Under the pieces are notes generated by a model, which worked only from the letters and a program-made list of their open reading frames with translations, was not told where the DNA came from and did not search any database. A DNA stretch of 64,000 nt from Salinibacterium sp. ZJ70 (lineage in GTDB: Bacteria > Actinomycetota > Actinomycetes > Actinomycetales > Microbacteriaceae). Of the stretch, positions 33,222 to 42,077 are shown piece after piece. Position 1 is the stretch's first letter. Each line of letters begins with the position of its first letter. A program made the translations under genes and the position numbers. Location: positions 682,001-746,000 of the forward strand of contig NZ_CP061770.1 in NCBI RefSeq assembly GCF_011751865.2, in the 5' to 3' direction.

Positions 33222-33959
33222 TCAGAAACCGGTGGGGCTCACGACCAGCTCGTCGATGGTGACGTGCGGCGGGCTGTCGAGCACGAACTGCACGGTGCGC
33301 GCGATGTCCGCAGGGGTGAGCATGCGGGCGCGGGTGGCGCTGTCGGGCTGGGCGGGACGCAGGCGCAGGAACTCGCTGTCGACATCGCCCGGCAGCAGCA
33401 GGGTGGCGCGGATGCCCGCTCGCCCCTCCTGGCCGTTGATCGTCTCGGTGAGCGCCTTGAGACCGCGCTTGCTCGCCGTGTAGGCGACGCCCGCTCCCGG
33501 GGAGAGGCGCCACGCGGCGATTGACGAGACGACGACGATCGTGCCGTGGCCGTTCTGCCGCATGCCCCCGAGCACGAGGTCGATGGCGCGCGCCACGGCG
33601 ACGAGATTGGTGTCCACGATCTGCGCGAACTCTGCGATCGACTGGTTCGCCCACGTGCGCTTCGGGGCGTTGAGCCCTGCGGCGAGCACGAGCTCGTCGA
33701 TGTGACCGAGCTCGGATGCGATGCGCGCGTGCGCCACCGCGAGGGCATCCGCGTCGGTGACGTCGAGCGGGAGGACGAGGGGATCTGGCCCGCCCGCGTC
33801 GACGATCCGACGTGCGGTCTCCTCGAGCGCCGGCGCGCGGCGACCGCTGAGCGCGACGCGGCGCCCGGAGGTGCCCGCCGCCACGGCGCTCGCCTGGCCC
33901 ATGCCGCTGCCGGCACCAGTCACCCACACCACGCGGTCGCGGATCTCGGGGGCGCTCAT
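33222..33959 (-). CDS. SDR-family NAD(P)-dependent oxidoreductase
   Basis: A 245-residue classical SDR. The cofactor motif TGAGSGMG is at about 14-21, and the active site Ser (VVSSIAAW) and YTASK are intact. The usual NNAG is AAGL here. It resembles 3-oxoacyl-ACP reductase or sugar dehydrogenase-type SDRs. The ATG at 33959 lies 6 bases after the stop of the HUMPS-family gene. It is the last gene of the four-gene minus-strand operon of the sugar-acid module, so a sugar-acid or keto-acid substrate is likely. Confidence 0.87.
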   Translation of the reverse strand: MSAPEIRDRVVWVTGAGSGMGQASAVAAGTSGRRVALSGRRAPALEETARRIVDAGGPDPLVLPLDVTDADALAVAHARIASELGHIDELVLAAGLNAPKRTWANQSIAEFAQIVDTNLVAVARAIDLVLGGMRQNGHGTIVVVSSIAAWRLSPGAGVAYTASKRGLKALTETINGQEGRAGIRATLLLPGDVDSEFLRLRPAQPDSATRARMLTPADIARTVQFVLDSPPHVTIDELVVSPTGF

Positions 33960-33964
33960 GCTGA

Positions 33965-34702
33965 TCAGACTCCTTCGGGGTAGCGGATGGGGGCGGCGTG
34001 AACGCGGGCGGCCGCCTCGGTGAGCACGCGGCCGAGGTCGCCGGATGCGGGGCTGAAGGTCTTGCCGTCGATGGCGAGCGGCGCTCCGAACACGACGACG
34101 GGGGCGCCGATCCCGGGGCACTGGATCGCCTGGTCGATGGAGAGCCCGCCGACGGCCTGCACGGGAACGGTCGTCGCGGCGACGATGTCCGCGAGTTCGG
34201 TGAGCGGGCTGAGGCCGAGTTCAGGATGCTTGTTGCGGTGGTCGTAGCCGATGTGATGGATGACCATGCCCACGCCGAGCTTCTCCATACGCACGCACGC
34301 GGAGACGCGGTCGTCTTCGGCGAGGTCGTCGCCCATCACGAGCATCCCGAAACGGTCGCCCGCTTCGATGACCGCCTCGATCGTGGCCGTGTGCGCGCGC
34401 GCCATCACGATGACGGCGTCGGCTCCGGCGTCTCCCATCATCTCGGCTTCGAGGTAGCCGCCGTCCATCGTCTTCAGGTCGACCACGATGGGGTGATCGG
34501 GGAACTCCTTGCGCAGCGCGCGCACGGCGTGCAGGCCTTCGGCGAGCACGAGCGGGGTGCCCACCTCGATCCAGTCGACTCCGGATTCGACGGCGACGGC
34601 CGCGGTGCGGAGGGCTTCGTCGTTGTTGGTGAGGTCGAGGGAGATCTGCACGAGCGGCCGGGCGAGGTTCTCCCGCGTGAGATGGCGGATGGAGGTCGAC
34701 AT
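33965..34702 (-). CDS. HUMPS-family protein (orotidine-5'-phosphate decarboxylase fold; KGPDC/HPS-like)
   Basis: A 245-residue beta/alpha barrel of the suprafamily containing 3-keto-L-gulonate-6-phosphate decarboxylase and hexulose-6-phosphate synthase. The Mg-binding DxKxxD motif is present (VVDLKTMDGG), the upstream Glu is in WIEVGTP, and the later His cluster (IHHIGYDHRNKH) lies where the family has catalytic His/Arg or His/Thr. It probably acts on a phosphorylated keto-sugar acid. AAGGAAG precedes the ATG at 34702. It sits between a D-2-hydroxyacid dehydrogenase and an SDR. Confidence 0.82.
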   Translation of the reverse strand: MSTSIRHLTRENLARPLVQISLDLTNNDEALRTAAVAVESGVDWIEVGTPLVLAEGLHAVRALRKEFPDHPIVVDLKTMDGGYLEAEMMGDAGADAVIVMARAHTATIEAVIEAGDRFGMLVMGDDLAEDDRVSACVRMEKLGVGMVIHHIGYDHRNKHPELGLSPLTELADIVAATTVPVQAVGGLSIDQAIQCPGIGAPVVVFGAPLAIDGKTFSPASGDLGRVLTEAAARVHAAPIRYPEGV

Positions 34703-34734
34703 TGAGCTTCCTTGCTGCGGTTCGGATGGGTGGT

Positions 34735-35676
34735 TCAGCGGGCGATGGTGTTGGCGAGCGGCTGGCCGTCGCGGAGTGCGATGGCGTTGTCGCGGACGAG
34801 GTCCGCAGCGCCGACGGGGCGGCCGCCCGCGGTGTGCGGTGTGATGATGACGTTCGGGAGGTCCCAGAGCGGCGAGCTCAGGGGGAGCGGTTCGATCTCG
34901 GTGACGTCGAGGGCGGCTCCGGCGATGCGTTCGGCGCGGAGGGCGTCGATGAGAGCGGCTTCGTCGATGGTGGTTCCGCGCCCGACGTTCACGACCCAGG
35001 TGCGGTGTGAGAGAAGCGCGAGGCGCTTCGCGTTGAGAAGGTGCCGGGTCTGCGGGGTGCTCGGCATGATCATGATCAGCACGTCTGCGCTCGGCAGGAT
35101 GCTGTCCACGTCGGCCTCGGCGATCACGGGGTAACCGCCGCGCTCGCCGGCGCTGCGGGCGACCCCGGTGACGCGCGAGCCGAGCGCGGTGAGCATGGGG
35201 GCGAGCGTCTGCGCGATGGATCCGAAGCCCCACACGACGACGTGGGCGTCGCGCAACGTGGTGACGCGTTCCGGATCGCGGATGGGCTGGCGCCCGCCGA
35301 TCTCGGCGGCCCAGCGGTGCCCCAGCTGGGCGCGGGTGAGCGTGTGGATGCGGCGCGCGCCTGCGAGGGCGAGCGCGAGGGCGTGTTCGGCGACACCGGG
35401 GTTCTGCAGGGACCTTCCCGAGGTGATGGTGACCTGCGGGGCGAACCCGGAGGCGATCATCTGGTCGGTTCCTGCGGAGAGGGTCTGAACCCAGCGCAGG
35501 CGCGTGAGGCGCTGGGCGACATCGGACAGCCAGGCATCCGAGTTGCCCCACGCGACGAGCGCTTCGGCGTCCTCGTGTTCCACAGGGAGGCGCTCAGCGG
35601 CTTGATACTCGATGATCTGGACGCCGTCGATGGGGTCGAGCGCGAACTCGACCGTGTCGGGGATGAGGAGCTTCAC
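34735..35676 (-). CDS. D-2-hydroxyacid dehydrogenase
   Basis: A 313-residue protein of the D-isomer-specific 2-hydroxyacid dehydrogenase family. The NAD(P)-binding motif is GFGSIAQTLA, the catalytic Arg lies near LSAGTDQ, and VVNVGRGTTIDEAAL and the catalytic His in TPHTAGG are visible. It would interconvert a 2-keto acid and a D-2-hydroxy acid, such as a glyoxylate- or hydroxypyruvate-type compound or a sugar-acid derivative. It overlaps the Ldh-family gene upstream by 4 bp. A paralogue is at 44437-45471. Confidence 0.9.
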   Translation of the reverse strand: MKLLIPDTVEFALDPIDGVQIIEYQAAERLPVEHEDAEALVAWGNSDAWLSDVAQRLTRLRWVQTLSAGTDQMIASGFAPQVTITSGRSLQNPGVAEHALALALAGARRIHTLTRAQLGHRWAAEIGGRQPIRDPERVTTLRDAHVVVWGFGSIAQTLAPMLTALGSRVTGVARSAGERGGYPVIAEADVDSILPSADVLIMIMPSTPQTRHLLNAKRLALLSHRTWVVNVGRGTTIDEAALIDALRAERIAGAALDVTEIEPLPLSSPLWDLPNVIITPHTAGGRPVGAADLVRDNAIALRDGQPLANTIAR

Positions 35677-36710
35677 GCGGCGACCTCCGGGAAGAGGACG
35701 CCTGCGTCGGTGCCGAGGGTGCGGAGTTCGTCGAGCGTGGCGTCGGGAAGCGGGATTCCGGTCTCGGCGCGGCGTGCGCTCGTGCGCTCTTCGGGTTCGC
35801 CGGGGACGAGCACCGCGTCGAATCCGGGCGCGGGGGCGACCTGGTGGGCCTCCGCGGTGAGGGCGTCCATGCGGGCGATGAAGTCGTCGTAGGGGAGGAA
35901 TCGGGAGACGTCGATCGCGATCATGAAGTGGCCGACATCCTGGGGCTTGGTGAAGTCGGTGTACATGTTGCCGATGCCGTGGGTGATCGCAGCGCCGGTG
36001 AGCACACCGCCGAGCACCTCCACGAGGTAGCCGAGTGCGTATCCCTTGGGTCCGCCTGCGGGCAGGAGCGCGGTGATGGCGTTCGGGTCGGTGGTGGGGT
36101 TGCCGTCGACGTCGACTCCCCAGTCAGCGGGCACGCTGCGGCCTTCGGCCTGCGCGACCATGATCTTGCCCATCGCGGAGGTGCTGGTGGCCATGTCGAG
36201 GCTGATGGGCGCGCCGCTTGTGGGGGCGGCGAACGCGAACGGGTTGGTGCCGAAGAGCGGGCTGCGGCCGCCGAAGGGCACGACGCACGGCTCGGAGTTG
36301 GAGACGACGACGGCGACGAGGCCGTCGCGGGCGAGTGCGCGGGCGTAGTAGCCGGCGGCTCCGAAGTGGCTGGAACCGTGGATGGCGATGGCGGCGATGC
36401 CGTGCGCGCGGGCGGCGTCGCGGGCGGCTTCGACCGCGGCGCGCGCGGCGATCTGGCCCGCGGCGCCGTTGGCGTCGACGCGGAGTGCGGCGCCGCTGCC
36501 ACTGACGATGGGCTTCGCGGTGGCGCTCGTGAGGCCGGCGTCGAGGCGTGCCCGGTAGGCGGAGAGACGGATGACGCCGTGGGAGTCGATGCCGCGCAGG
36601 TTGGCATCGACGAGGGTGTCGGCCAGGTAGGCGGCATCCTCGGGGGCGTACGACCAGCTGGTGAGCAGTTCGGTGACCCACTGCTGCAGGCGGTCTGCGG
36701 TGATCGACAT
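35673..36710 (-). CDS. Malate/L-lactate dehydrogenase (Ldh2)-family oxidoreductase
   Basis: A 345-residue member of the Ldh2 (YiaK/AllD/ComC) family, which is unrelated to Rossmann LDHs. It has RGIDSHGVIRLSAY, the catalytic His in GSSHFGAAGYY, GTNPFAFAAP and MATSTSAMGK. Relatives include 2,3-diketo-L-gulonate reductase and ureidoglycolate dehydrogenase. It is the first gene of the minus-strand sugar-acid operon and divergent from the TIM-barrel/ADH pair. Its start lies 44 bp from a GntR-like palindrome, so it is probably controlled by the GntR regulator of the module. Confidence 0.9.
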   Translation of the reverse strand: MSITADRLQQWVTELLTSWSYAPEDAAYLADTLVDANLRGIDSHGVIRLSAYRARLDAGLTSATAKPIVSGSGAALRVDANGAAGQIAARAAVEAARDAARAHGIAAIAIHGSSHFGAAGYYARALARDGLVAVVVSNSEPCVVPFGGRSPLFGTNPFAFAAPTSGAPISLDMATSTSAMGKIMVAQAEGRSVPADWGVDVDGNPTTDPNAITALLPAGGPKGYALGYLVEVLGGVLTGAAITHGIGNMYTDFTKPQDVGHFMIAIDVSRFLPYDDFIARMDALTAEAHQVAPAPGFDAVLVPGEPEERTSARRAETGIPLPDATLDELRTLGTDAGVLFPEVAA

Positions 36711-36754
36711 TCTGGTCCTTCCGGCGACATTGCCATTCCGTCTGGACTGATCTT

Positions 36755-36769
36755 ATAGGTCATACTTAT
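36755..36769. promoter_or_regulatory. GntR/FadR-type operator candidate in a divergent promoter
   Basis: ATAGGTCATACTTAT shows the ATA-N-GT-NNN-AC-N-TAT arrangement typical of GntR (FCD) operators. It lies in an AT-rich 107-bp gap between two divergent operons of the sugar-acid module. A similar sequence is at 40581-40595. The likely regulator is encoded at 38924-39661. Confidence 0.55.
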
Positions 36770-36817
36770 TCGATGTGGGCGCCTGGTCCACGTCAAGATC
36801 ACAACAAAGAGGTTGCA

Positions 36818-37828
36818 ATGAGAATCAGCGTCTTCCCGAAGGGGGACCTGTCGGCGCTCAGCGACTCGCGCACCATGACGGTGTTCGAGTGGATCACCAC
36901 AGCAGCATCCCTGCCCGCAGACGGGCTCGAGCTCTACTCCGGCATGTTCTGGCAGAACGACGATGACTACCTGGACGCCATCGGGGAGGCGCTCGCCGCA
37001 GAGGGCTTCGAGATGCCCATGCTCTGCACCTCGCCCGACTTCACCCACCCCGATGCCGCGGTGCGCGCGTCCGAGTTCGACCGTCAGGTCGAGATGATGC
37101 GCTTCACCCGACACCTTGGAGGCGCTGGCGCGAGCACTCGCGTGCTCTCCGGTCAGAAGCACCCCGGCGTGTCGCGCGAGCAGGGTGTCGAGTGGGTCGT
37201 CGACGCGTACCGGCGTCTGCTGCCGATCGCCCGTGAGATGGACATCACGCTCGGCATGGAGAACCACTACAAGGACGGCAGCTGGGCCTACGTCGAATTC
37301 GCGCAGAAGGGCGACGTGTTCCGCGAGATCGTCGATGCGATCGACGACCGCGTGCACTTCGGCGTGCAGTTCGACCCCTCGAACGCGATCACCGCAGGGA
37401 TGGATTCGGCTGACTTCCTCGACGATGTGATCGATCGCGTCGTCACCATGCAGGCTTCCGACCGCTTCCTCGCCGAAGGTACGACGCTCGACGACCTGCG
37501 CCAGGCCGACGGCACGATCGGCTATTCGCCGGCCCTGCAGCATGGCGTGATCGGCAAGGGCATGAACGACTACCCGCGCATCTTCCGCACGCTCGCCGCT
37601 GCCGGCTACGACGGCTGGATCAGCATCGAAGACGGTGTGAACGGCATGGGTGAGATGCACGAATCGGTCCTGTTCCTGCGTGAGGCGCGTGACCTCTACT
37701 TCGGCGGCTCCACCGCCGTGCGCGTCGAGAACCAGGAGAAGGCGCGTGCGGCGGCCGGGCTTGCGAGCCTCGCGCGTCCGAACCTTGCCGACGACGCCCT
37801 CGCCACCGGACGGGAGATGGCGCGATGA
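36818..37828 (+). CDS. Sugar phosphate isomerase/epimerase (TIM-barrel, AP endonuclease 2-like)
   Basis: A 336-residue xylose isomerase-like TIM barrel. The metal-binding Glu/His pattern appears in GMENHYKDG, VQFDPSNA and WISIEDGVNG. Such enzymes isomerise or epimerise ketoses or keto-acids, or dehydrate inosose-type substrates. The ATG at 36818 has AAAGAGG upstream. It overlaps the zinc alcohol dehydrogenase gene by 4 bp and is the first gene of this two-gene operon. Confidence 0.87.
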   Translation: MRISVFPKGDLSALSDSRTMTVFEWITTAASLPADGLELYSGMFWQNDDDYLDAIGEALAAEGFEMPMLCTSPDFTHPDAAVRASEFDRQVEMMRFTRHLGGAGASTRVLSGQKHPGVSREQGVEWVVDAYRRLLPIAREMDITLGMENHYKDGSWAYVEFAQKGDVFREIVDAIDDRVHFGVQFDPSNAITAGMDSADFLDDVIDRVVTMQASDRFLAEGTTLDDLRQADGTIGYSPALQHGVIGKGMNDYPRIFRTLAAAGYDGWISIEDGVNGMGEMHESVLFLREARDLYFGGSTAVRVENQEKARAAAGLASLARPNLADDALATGREMAR

Positions 37829-38862
37829 AGGCGCTCGTCAAGTACGCGCTCGCGGATGGCGCCGTCGAGATCCGCGACGTGCCCGCGCCCGAGCTGCAGC
37901 GCGGCACCGTGCTCGTCGCGGCCCGCGCGGTGGGTGTGTGCGGCTCGGACGTGCATATGTGGCGCGACGGGCAGTCGTGGGAGGTCAAGCTCCCACTCGT
38001 GCTCGGCCACGAGACCGCGGGCGTCATCGCGGCCGTCGCCGACGATGTGACCGGCTGGAAGGTCGGCGACCGCGTCGTCTGCGAGACCGCCGCCTCCATC
38101 TGCGGAGTGTGCGCCCTGTGTCGCACGGGCCGCTACAACCTGTGCCCCGAGCGTCAGGGCTATGGCGCGATCCGAGACGGCGCCTTCGGTGAACTGCTGC
38201 TCGCCGAGCCGCGTGTGCTGCACCGCATCCCCGACAACGTCAGCTTCGAGCAGGCCGCGATGACCGAGCCGTTCGCGGTCGCGTACACCGGCGTCGTCGA
38301 GCGCGCCGACATCAAGCCCGGCGACCTCGTCGTCGTGCAGGGTGCTGGGACGATCGGCCAGCTCGCGGCGCAGATGGCGCGGCTGCGCGGAGCCGGCACC
38401 GTCATCATGCTCGGCACCTCGATCGACGAGGCGCGTCTGGCGAAGGCACGCGAGATGGGTGTCGACCGCACGATCGACATCACGACCGAGGACGCGAACG
38501 CGGTCATCGCGCAGCTGGGCGATGGACTGGGGGCGCATGTGGTCATCGAGGCGACGGGCGTGAGCATCGCGCTCAAACAGAGCCTCGAGATCGTGCGCCC
38601 CTACGGCACGATCGTGAAGATCGGGTGGGGGCCTCAGCCCCTGAACTTCAGCCTCGACCCGCTGGTGGCGAAGGCCGTGACTCTCGCCGGCTCGTTCTCG
38701 CACACCTGGACCACCTGGGAGGCGGTGCTCTCGATGTTCTCGACGGGCACGCTCCAGACGGACAAGGTGCTCGGCGGCGTCTACCCGCTCGAGGAGTGGG
38801 AGGAGGCGTTCGAGGCCATGGAGTCCGGACGCAATGTGAAGAGCGTCATGCTCTTCTCCTGA
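37825..38862 (+). CDS. Zinc-dependent alcohol dehydrogenase (sorbitol/threonine dehydrogenase-like)
   Basis: A 345-residue medium-chain dehydrogenase. The catalytic Zn ligands are Cys in GVCGSDVH and the His-Glu pair in LGHETAG. The structural Zn site has four Cys (CGVCALCRTGRYNLC). The Rossmann motif is GAGTIGQLAA. It probably oxidises a polyol or a sugar acid such as L-idonate, an inference from the gluconokinase and SDR nearby. A very strong hairpin follows the stop. Confidence 0.9.
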   Translation: MKALVKYALADGAVEIRDVPAPELQRGTVLVAARAVGVCGSDVHMWRDGQSWEVKLPLVLGHETAGVIAAVADDVTGWKVGDRVVCETAASICGVCALCRTGRYNLCPERQGYGAIRDGAFGELLLAEPRVLHRIPDNVSFEQAAMTEPFAVAYTGVVERADIKPGDLVVVQGAGTIGQLAAQMARLRGAGTVIMLGTSIDEARLAKAREMGVDRTIDITTEDANAVIAQLGDGLGAHVVIEATGVSIALKQSLEIVRPYGTIVKIGWGPQPLNFSLDPLVAKAVTLAGSFSHTWTTWEAVLSMFSTGTLQTDKVLGGVYPLEEWEEAFEAMESGRNVKSVMLFS

Positions 38863-38864
38863 AC

Positions 38865-38913
38865 GAACATGGCGAGGGCCCCGCAGGCATCCTGCGGGGC
38901 CCTCGCCATGTTC
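38865..38913. terminator. Very strong bidirectional terminator
   Basis: A perfect 23-bp inverted repeat (38865-38887 pairs with 38891-38913) with only three bases between the arms. It lies 2 bp past the ADH stop and 10 bp from the end of the convergent GntR gene, so it ends both transcripts. Confidence 0.9.
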
Positions 38914-38923
38914 CTTCAGCGGA

Positions 38924-39661
38924 TCAGGAGAACTCGTCGAGTGTGTCGCTCACGAGGAGTCGCGCGAGACGCTCCGCCGCTTCGCCGTCGTGCGCCGCGA
39001 TCGCCTGGGCGAGCTCGCGGTGCGTGATGATCGAGCTCTCGGTCACATCGTGCATGCCGGGTCGAGTGTCCATGGCCCGGGCGTGCAGTGTTGCGCCGAT
39101 GGTGTCCGAGAGCTGCGCGATGACGGGGTTTGCCGTGCCTTCGAGCAGCAGGCGGTGGAACGTGGCGTCCGCGTCGAAGTAGGCGCGCAGGTCGTGGGTC
39201 TCGTGGATGGCGGCTGACATCCGCTCGGCCGCATCCACGAGGGCTTCCGCCTGCTCGTCGCTGATCCGCTCGCTCGCAAAGCGCGCTGCCGCCTGCTCGA
39301 GGCCGAGGCGCAGCTCGAGCAGCTCGCGCATCTGCTGCCGGTAGTCGTGGCCTTGCGAGCGCCAATGGACGACGTGCGGGTTGAGCAGATCCCATCTTTC
39401 CCGGGGCTGCACACGCGTGCCGACCTGGGGGCGCGACTCGAGCAGCCCCATCGATGCGAGTGAGCGCAGGCTTTCGCGCACGACCGAGCGCGAGACGCCG
39501 AACCGCTCGGAGATCTGCTCGGCGAACACGATGCTGCCGATGGGGAGCGTGCCGTCGATGATCTCCTGGCCGAGTGCCTCGAAGACGTGCGCATACAGTC
39601 CGCTGCCGACGCGGCTGCGGTGTTTGGCGCTGGGTGATTGGCGCGCGGTGAGATCGACCAT
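38924..39661 (-). CDS. GntR-family (FCD-type) transcriptional regulator of the sugar-acid module
   Basis: A 245-residue regulator. The winged-helix part is at residues about 25-85 (FAEQISERFGVSRSVVRESLRSL, then GTRVQPRERW), followed by an FCD domain with metal/ligand residues in the DADATFHRLLLEG and SIITHRELAQAI helices. Relatives regulate gluconate, idonate, galactonate and glucuronate genes. It is codirectional with, and downstream of, the SDR at 39691-40500. Putative operators are at 36755-36769 and 40581-40595. Confidence 0.9.
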   Translation of the reverse strand: MVDLTARQSPSAKHRSRVGSGLYAHVFEALGQEIIDGTLPIGSIVFAEQISERFGVSRSVVRESLRSLASMGLLESRPQVGTRVQPRERWDLLNPHVVHWRSQGHDYRQQMRELLELRLGLEQAAARFASERISDEQAEALVDAAERMSAAIHETHDLRAYFDADATFHRLLLEGTANPVIAQLSDTIGATLHARAMDTRPGMHDVTESSIITHRELAQAIAAHDGEAAERLARLLVSDTLDEFS

Positions 39662-39690
39662 GGATGTCCTTCAGGGGGGATGTGGTGGGG

Positions 39691-40500
39691 TCAGAGGAGG
39701 TCGTGGCCCTCGCTGGCGGCGCGCTCGTACGCGATTCGGGGAACCTGGGTGGCGAGCTTGCCTCCGCTGATGTCGATCAGCGTACCCGTGATGTAGCGGG
39801 CCTGGTCGGAGGCGAGGAAGCAGATGAGGTTGGCGATGTCGCTCTTCTCGCCCCAGCTGCGCAGGGTGAGCGTGTCGAGCAGGCGCGACTGCTCCGCGGC
39901 GGGACGTTCGGTGAAGCCGTTGATGGCCGTGGGGATCATCCCCGGTGCGTAGGCGTTCGCGGTGATGTTCCAGGGGCCGACTTCGCCGGCGAGGGCGCGT
40001 GTGAACTGGGTGACGGCCGACTTGGAGCCGGCGTAGGCCGCGGATCCGACGATCGGAACGATCGCGGCGAACGATGCGGCGTTGATGATGCGGCCCCGCT
40101 TCTGGCGCTTCATGATCGGCAGCACCGCCTGGCATGTGAGGTAGGTGCCCTTGACGTTGATGTCGAAGCAGCGGTCCCAGATGTCTTCGGGGAGCTCGGA
40201 GACGAGGCCGTCGCCTCCGACGCCTGCGTTGTTCACAAGGATGTCGAGGCGGCCGAAGCGCGCGTCGACGTCGGCGACGATCTCGCGGATGCGGGCTCCG
40301 TCGCGCACGTCGCAGGTGTACTGAGCGTGCTCGCCTCCGATGGTGCCGAGCTCGTCGGCGAGGCTGGCGAGGTCGTCGGGGTTGATGTCGAGCGCGACGG
40401 TCGTGACGCCTTCGCGGGCGAGGGTGAGGACGATCTCGCGGCCGATTCCGCGACCGACTCCGGTGACGACGGCTACCTGACCGGTGAGTGTGAGTTCCAC
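39691..40500 (-). CDS. SDR-family oxidoreductase (gluconate 5-dehydrogenase-like)
   Basis: A 269-residue classical SDR with an intact active site. The cofactor motif TGVGRGIG is at about 13-20, NNAGVGG is present, then Ser in NAASFAA and YAGSK, and the C-terminal ITGTLIDISGGKL. Length and motifs fit polyol or 5-keto-D-gluconate reductases (IdnO/Gno type). Together with the Zn-ADH and the gluconokinase it could form an idonate-to-gluconate route. It is divergent from the sugar ABC operon across a 166-bp gap. Confidence 0.88.
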   Translation of the reverse strand: MELTLTGQVAVVTGVGRGIGREIVLTLAREGVTTVALDINPDDLASLADELGTIGGEHAQYTCDVRDGARIREIVADVDARFGRLDILVNNAGVGGDGLVSELPEDIWDRCFDINVKGTYLTCQAVLPIMKRQKRGRIINAASFAAIVPIVGSAAYAGSKSAVTQFTRALAGEVGPWNITANAYAPGMIPTAINGFTERPAAEQSRLLDTLTLRSWGEKSDIANLICFLASDQARYITGTLIDISGGKLATQVPRIAYERAASEGHDLL

Positions 40501-40580
40501 GCTGTGCCTCCTTGCGACTGTGGGGTGTGCGAAGCGTCGCGCGGCCGGTTGCCGAATCGTGACTTGTGGAGCTTCGTTGT

Positions 40581-40595
40581 ATTAGTATTATTTAT
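40581..40595. promoter_or_regulatory. Second GntR-type operator candidate
   Basis: ATTAGTATTATTTAT matches the 36755-36769 site at 10 of 15 positions, including the outer AT/TAT and the GT-N3-A core. It lies between the divergent SDR and ABC transporter genes, next to an AT-rich stretch that could hold the promoter. Confidence 0.45.
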
Positions 40596-40666
40596 AAGGG
40601 TTATCTGACCTGAATCACAGCACACGCATCCAGAGTCGGCTGCGTGCCCAATGAAAGGGAGATGCA

Positions 40667-41968
40667 GTGAAGCATCGTTCGATCAAGCTGACCACCGCCG
40701 CAGTCGCGGTCGCAGCGCTCACCACGGGACTCCTGGCTGGTTGCTCCAGCGACGAAGGAGGTGCAGAGGGCGGAGCACAGACCCTCCGCGTCACTCTCGC
40801 GAACCACGTCTGGACCGACATCGTCAAGGACAAGATCTCGGAGTTCGAGGCGGCCAACGAGGGCGTCAAGGTCGAGCTCACGCAGCTCGGCGAAGACCAG
40901 CTGTCTGACCAGTACAACGTCAAGCTCAACGCGGGTACCGATGAGATCGACGTGATGATGTACCGCCCCCTCCAGGAGGGCAAGCTCTTCGCGCAGAATG
41001 GCTACCTCGCGGACCTCAGCGACTACGTCGCGCAGGACTCGGCCTGGGACTGGAGCGACTTCCAGGAGGGCCCGGTCGAGGCGACCACCTTCGAGGGCTC
41101 CGTCGTCGGCGTGCCGATCATCACCGAGCAGGAGGTGCTCTACTACCGCAGCGACGTGCTCGAGAGCATGGGCATCGAGGTCCCGAAGACTCTCGACGAG
41201 CTCGAGGCGGCCGCCAAGGCGATCAAGGAGCAGGGCGAGATCGCCGGCTTCGTCGCCCGTACCGGTGTCTCGGCCGCAGTCACCCAGTTCTCGAGCTACC
41301 TGTACTCGATGGGCGGCGACTTCGCGAACGAGGACTACACCACGTCCACGATCGACTCCGCTGAGGCCAAGGCTGCATACGAGCTGTACGGCCGCCTCAT
41401 CGGCCAGTACGGTCCCGACAACGTGTCGACCGACATGAGCTGGCCTGACGCGGCCGCGCTCTTCGCGCAGGGTCAGGTCGCGTTCTACACCGACGCGTCC
41501 AGCCTCTACAAGAACCTCGCCGAGGAGGAGAACTCCACGGTCTGGGAGCACGTCGGATACGCGCCGTTCCCCGCCGGTCCCGCCGGCTCGCTGCCCTACA
41601 ACGTTCCGTCGTGGGCGCTCGGCATCAACAGCGACTCCAACAAGAAGGACCTCGCGTTCGACTTCATCCAGTGGCTCACGAGCCCCGAGATGACACTCGA
41701 GGTGCAGACCGCCGGTGTTCCGGCCGCGCGCACCTCGGTGTGGGAGAACCCCGCCGGCATCTCGAGCTTCCCCGAGCAGCTCGCTGAGGCGATCGCGATC
41801 GGCTCCGAGACCGGTGTCGGCTACGACCGTCCGCGCGTCGTCTCGGTTGCCGAGGCCCGCGAGATCGTCGGTGCCCCGATCGTCGTCGCCATCACGGGCG
41901 GTGACGTCGACGCCGCCATCAAGAAGGCGCACGAGGACTTCCAGAAGTTCCTCGACGACGAGAACTGA
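40667..41968 (+). CDS. Sugar ABC transporter substrate-binding lipoprotein (SBP family 1)
   Basis: A 433-residue extracellular binding protein with a signal peptide and lipobox (TGLLAGC, Cys at about residue 25). Family 1 features include VTLANHVWTD, the FEAANEGVKVELTQL segment and PSWALGINSDSNKK. It would capture a sugar, sugar acid or polyol for the two downstream permeases. No ATPase is encoded here, so a shared MsiK-type ATPase encoded elsewhere is expected, as is usual in actinobacteria. The GTG start at 40667 follows AAAGGGAGA. Confidence 0.92.
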   Translation: MKHRSIKLTTAAVAVAALTTGLLAGCSSDEGGAEGGAQTLRVTLANHVWTDIVKDKISEFEAANEGVKVELTQLGEDQLSDQYNVKLNAGTDEIDVMMYRPLQEGKLFAQNGYLADLSDYVAQDSAWDWSDFQEGPVEATTFEGSVVGVPIITEQEVLYYRSDVLESMGIEVPKTLDELEAAAKAIKEQGEIAGFVARTGVSAAVTQFSSYLYSMGGDFANEDYTTSTIDSAEAKAAYELYGRLIGQYGPDNVSTDMSWPDAAALFAQGQVAFYTDASSLYKNLAEEENSTVWEHVGYAPFPAGPAGSLPYNVPSWALGINSDSNKKDLAFDFIQWLTSPEMTLEVQTAGVPAARTSVWENPAGISSFPEQLAEAIAIGSETGVGYDRPRVVSVAEAREIVGAPIVVAITGGDVDAAIKKAHEDFQKFLDDEN

Positions 41969-41998
41969 GTTCTCGCTCACTGAGCACTGACTCACACC

Positions 41999-42030
41999 GG
42001 TGGTGCGGCGGGGAGACCCGCCGCACCACC
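41999..42030 (+). terminator. Intercistronic hairpin between binding protein and permease genes
   Basis: A perfect 14-bp stem (41999-42012 pairs with 42017-42030) with a GAGA tetraloop, 30 bp after the binding-protein stop. Placed inside an ABC operon, such a hairpin usually lets the binding protein be made in excess, through partial termination or mRNA stabilisation. Confidence 0.75.
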
Positions 42031-42077
42031 ATCCGTCGAATCCCCCCGCTGCGGCACAAGCCGACCTGGAGATAGCA

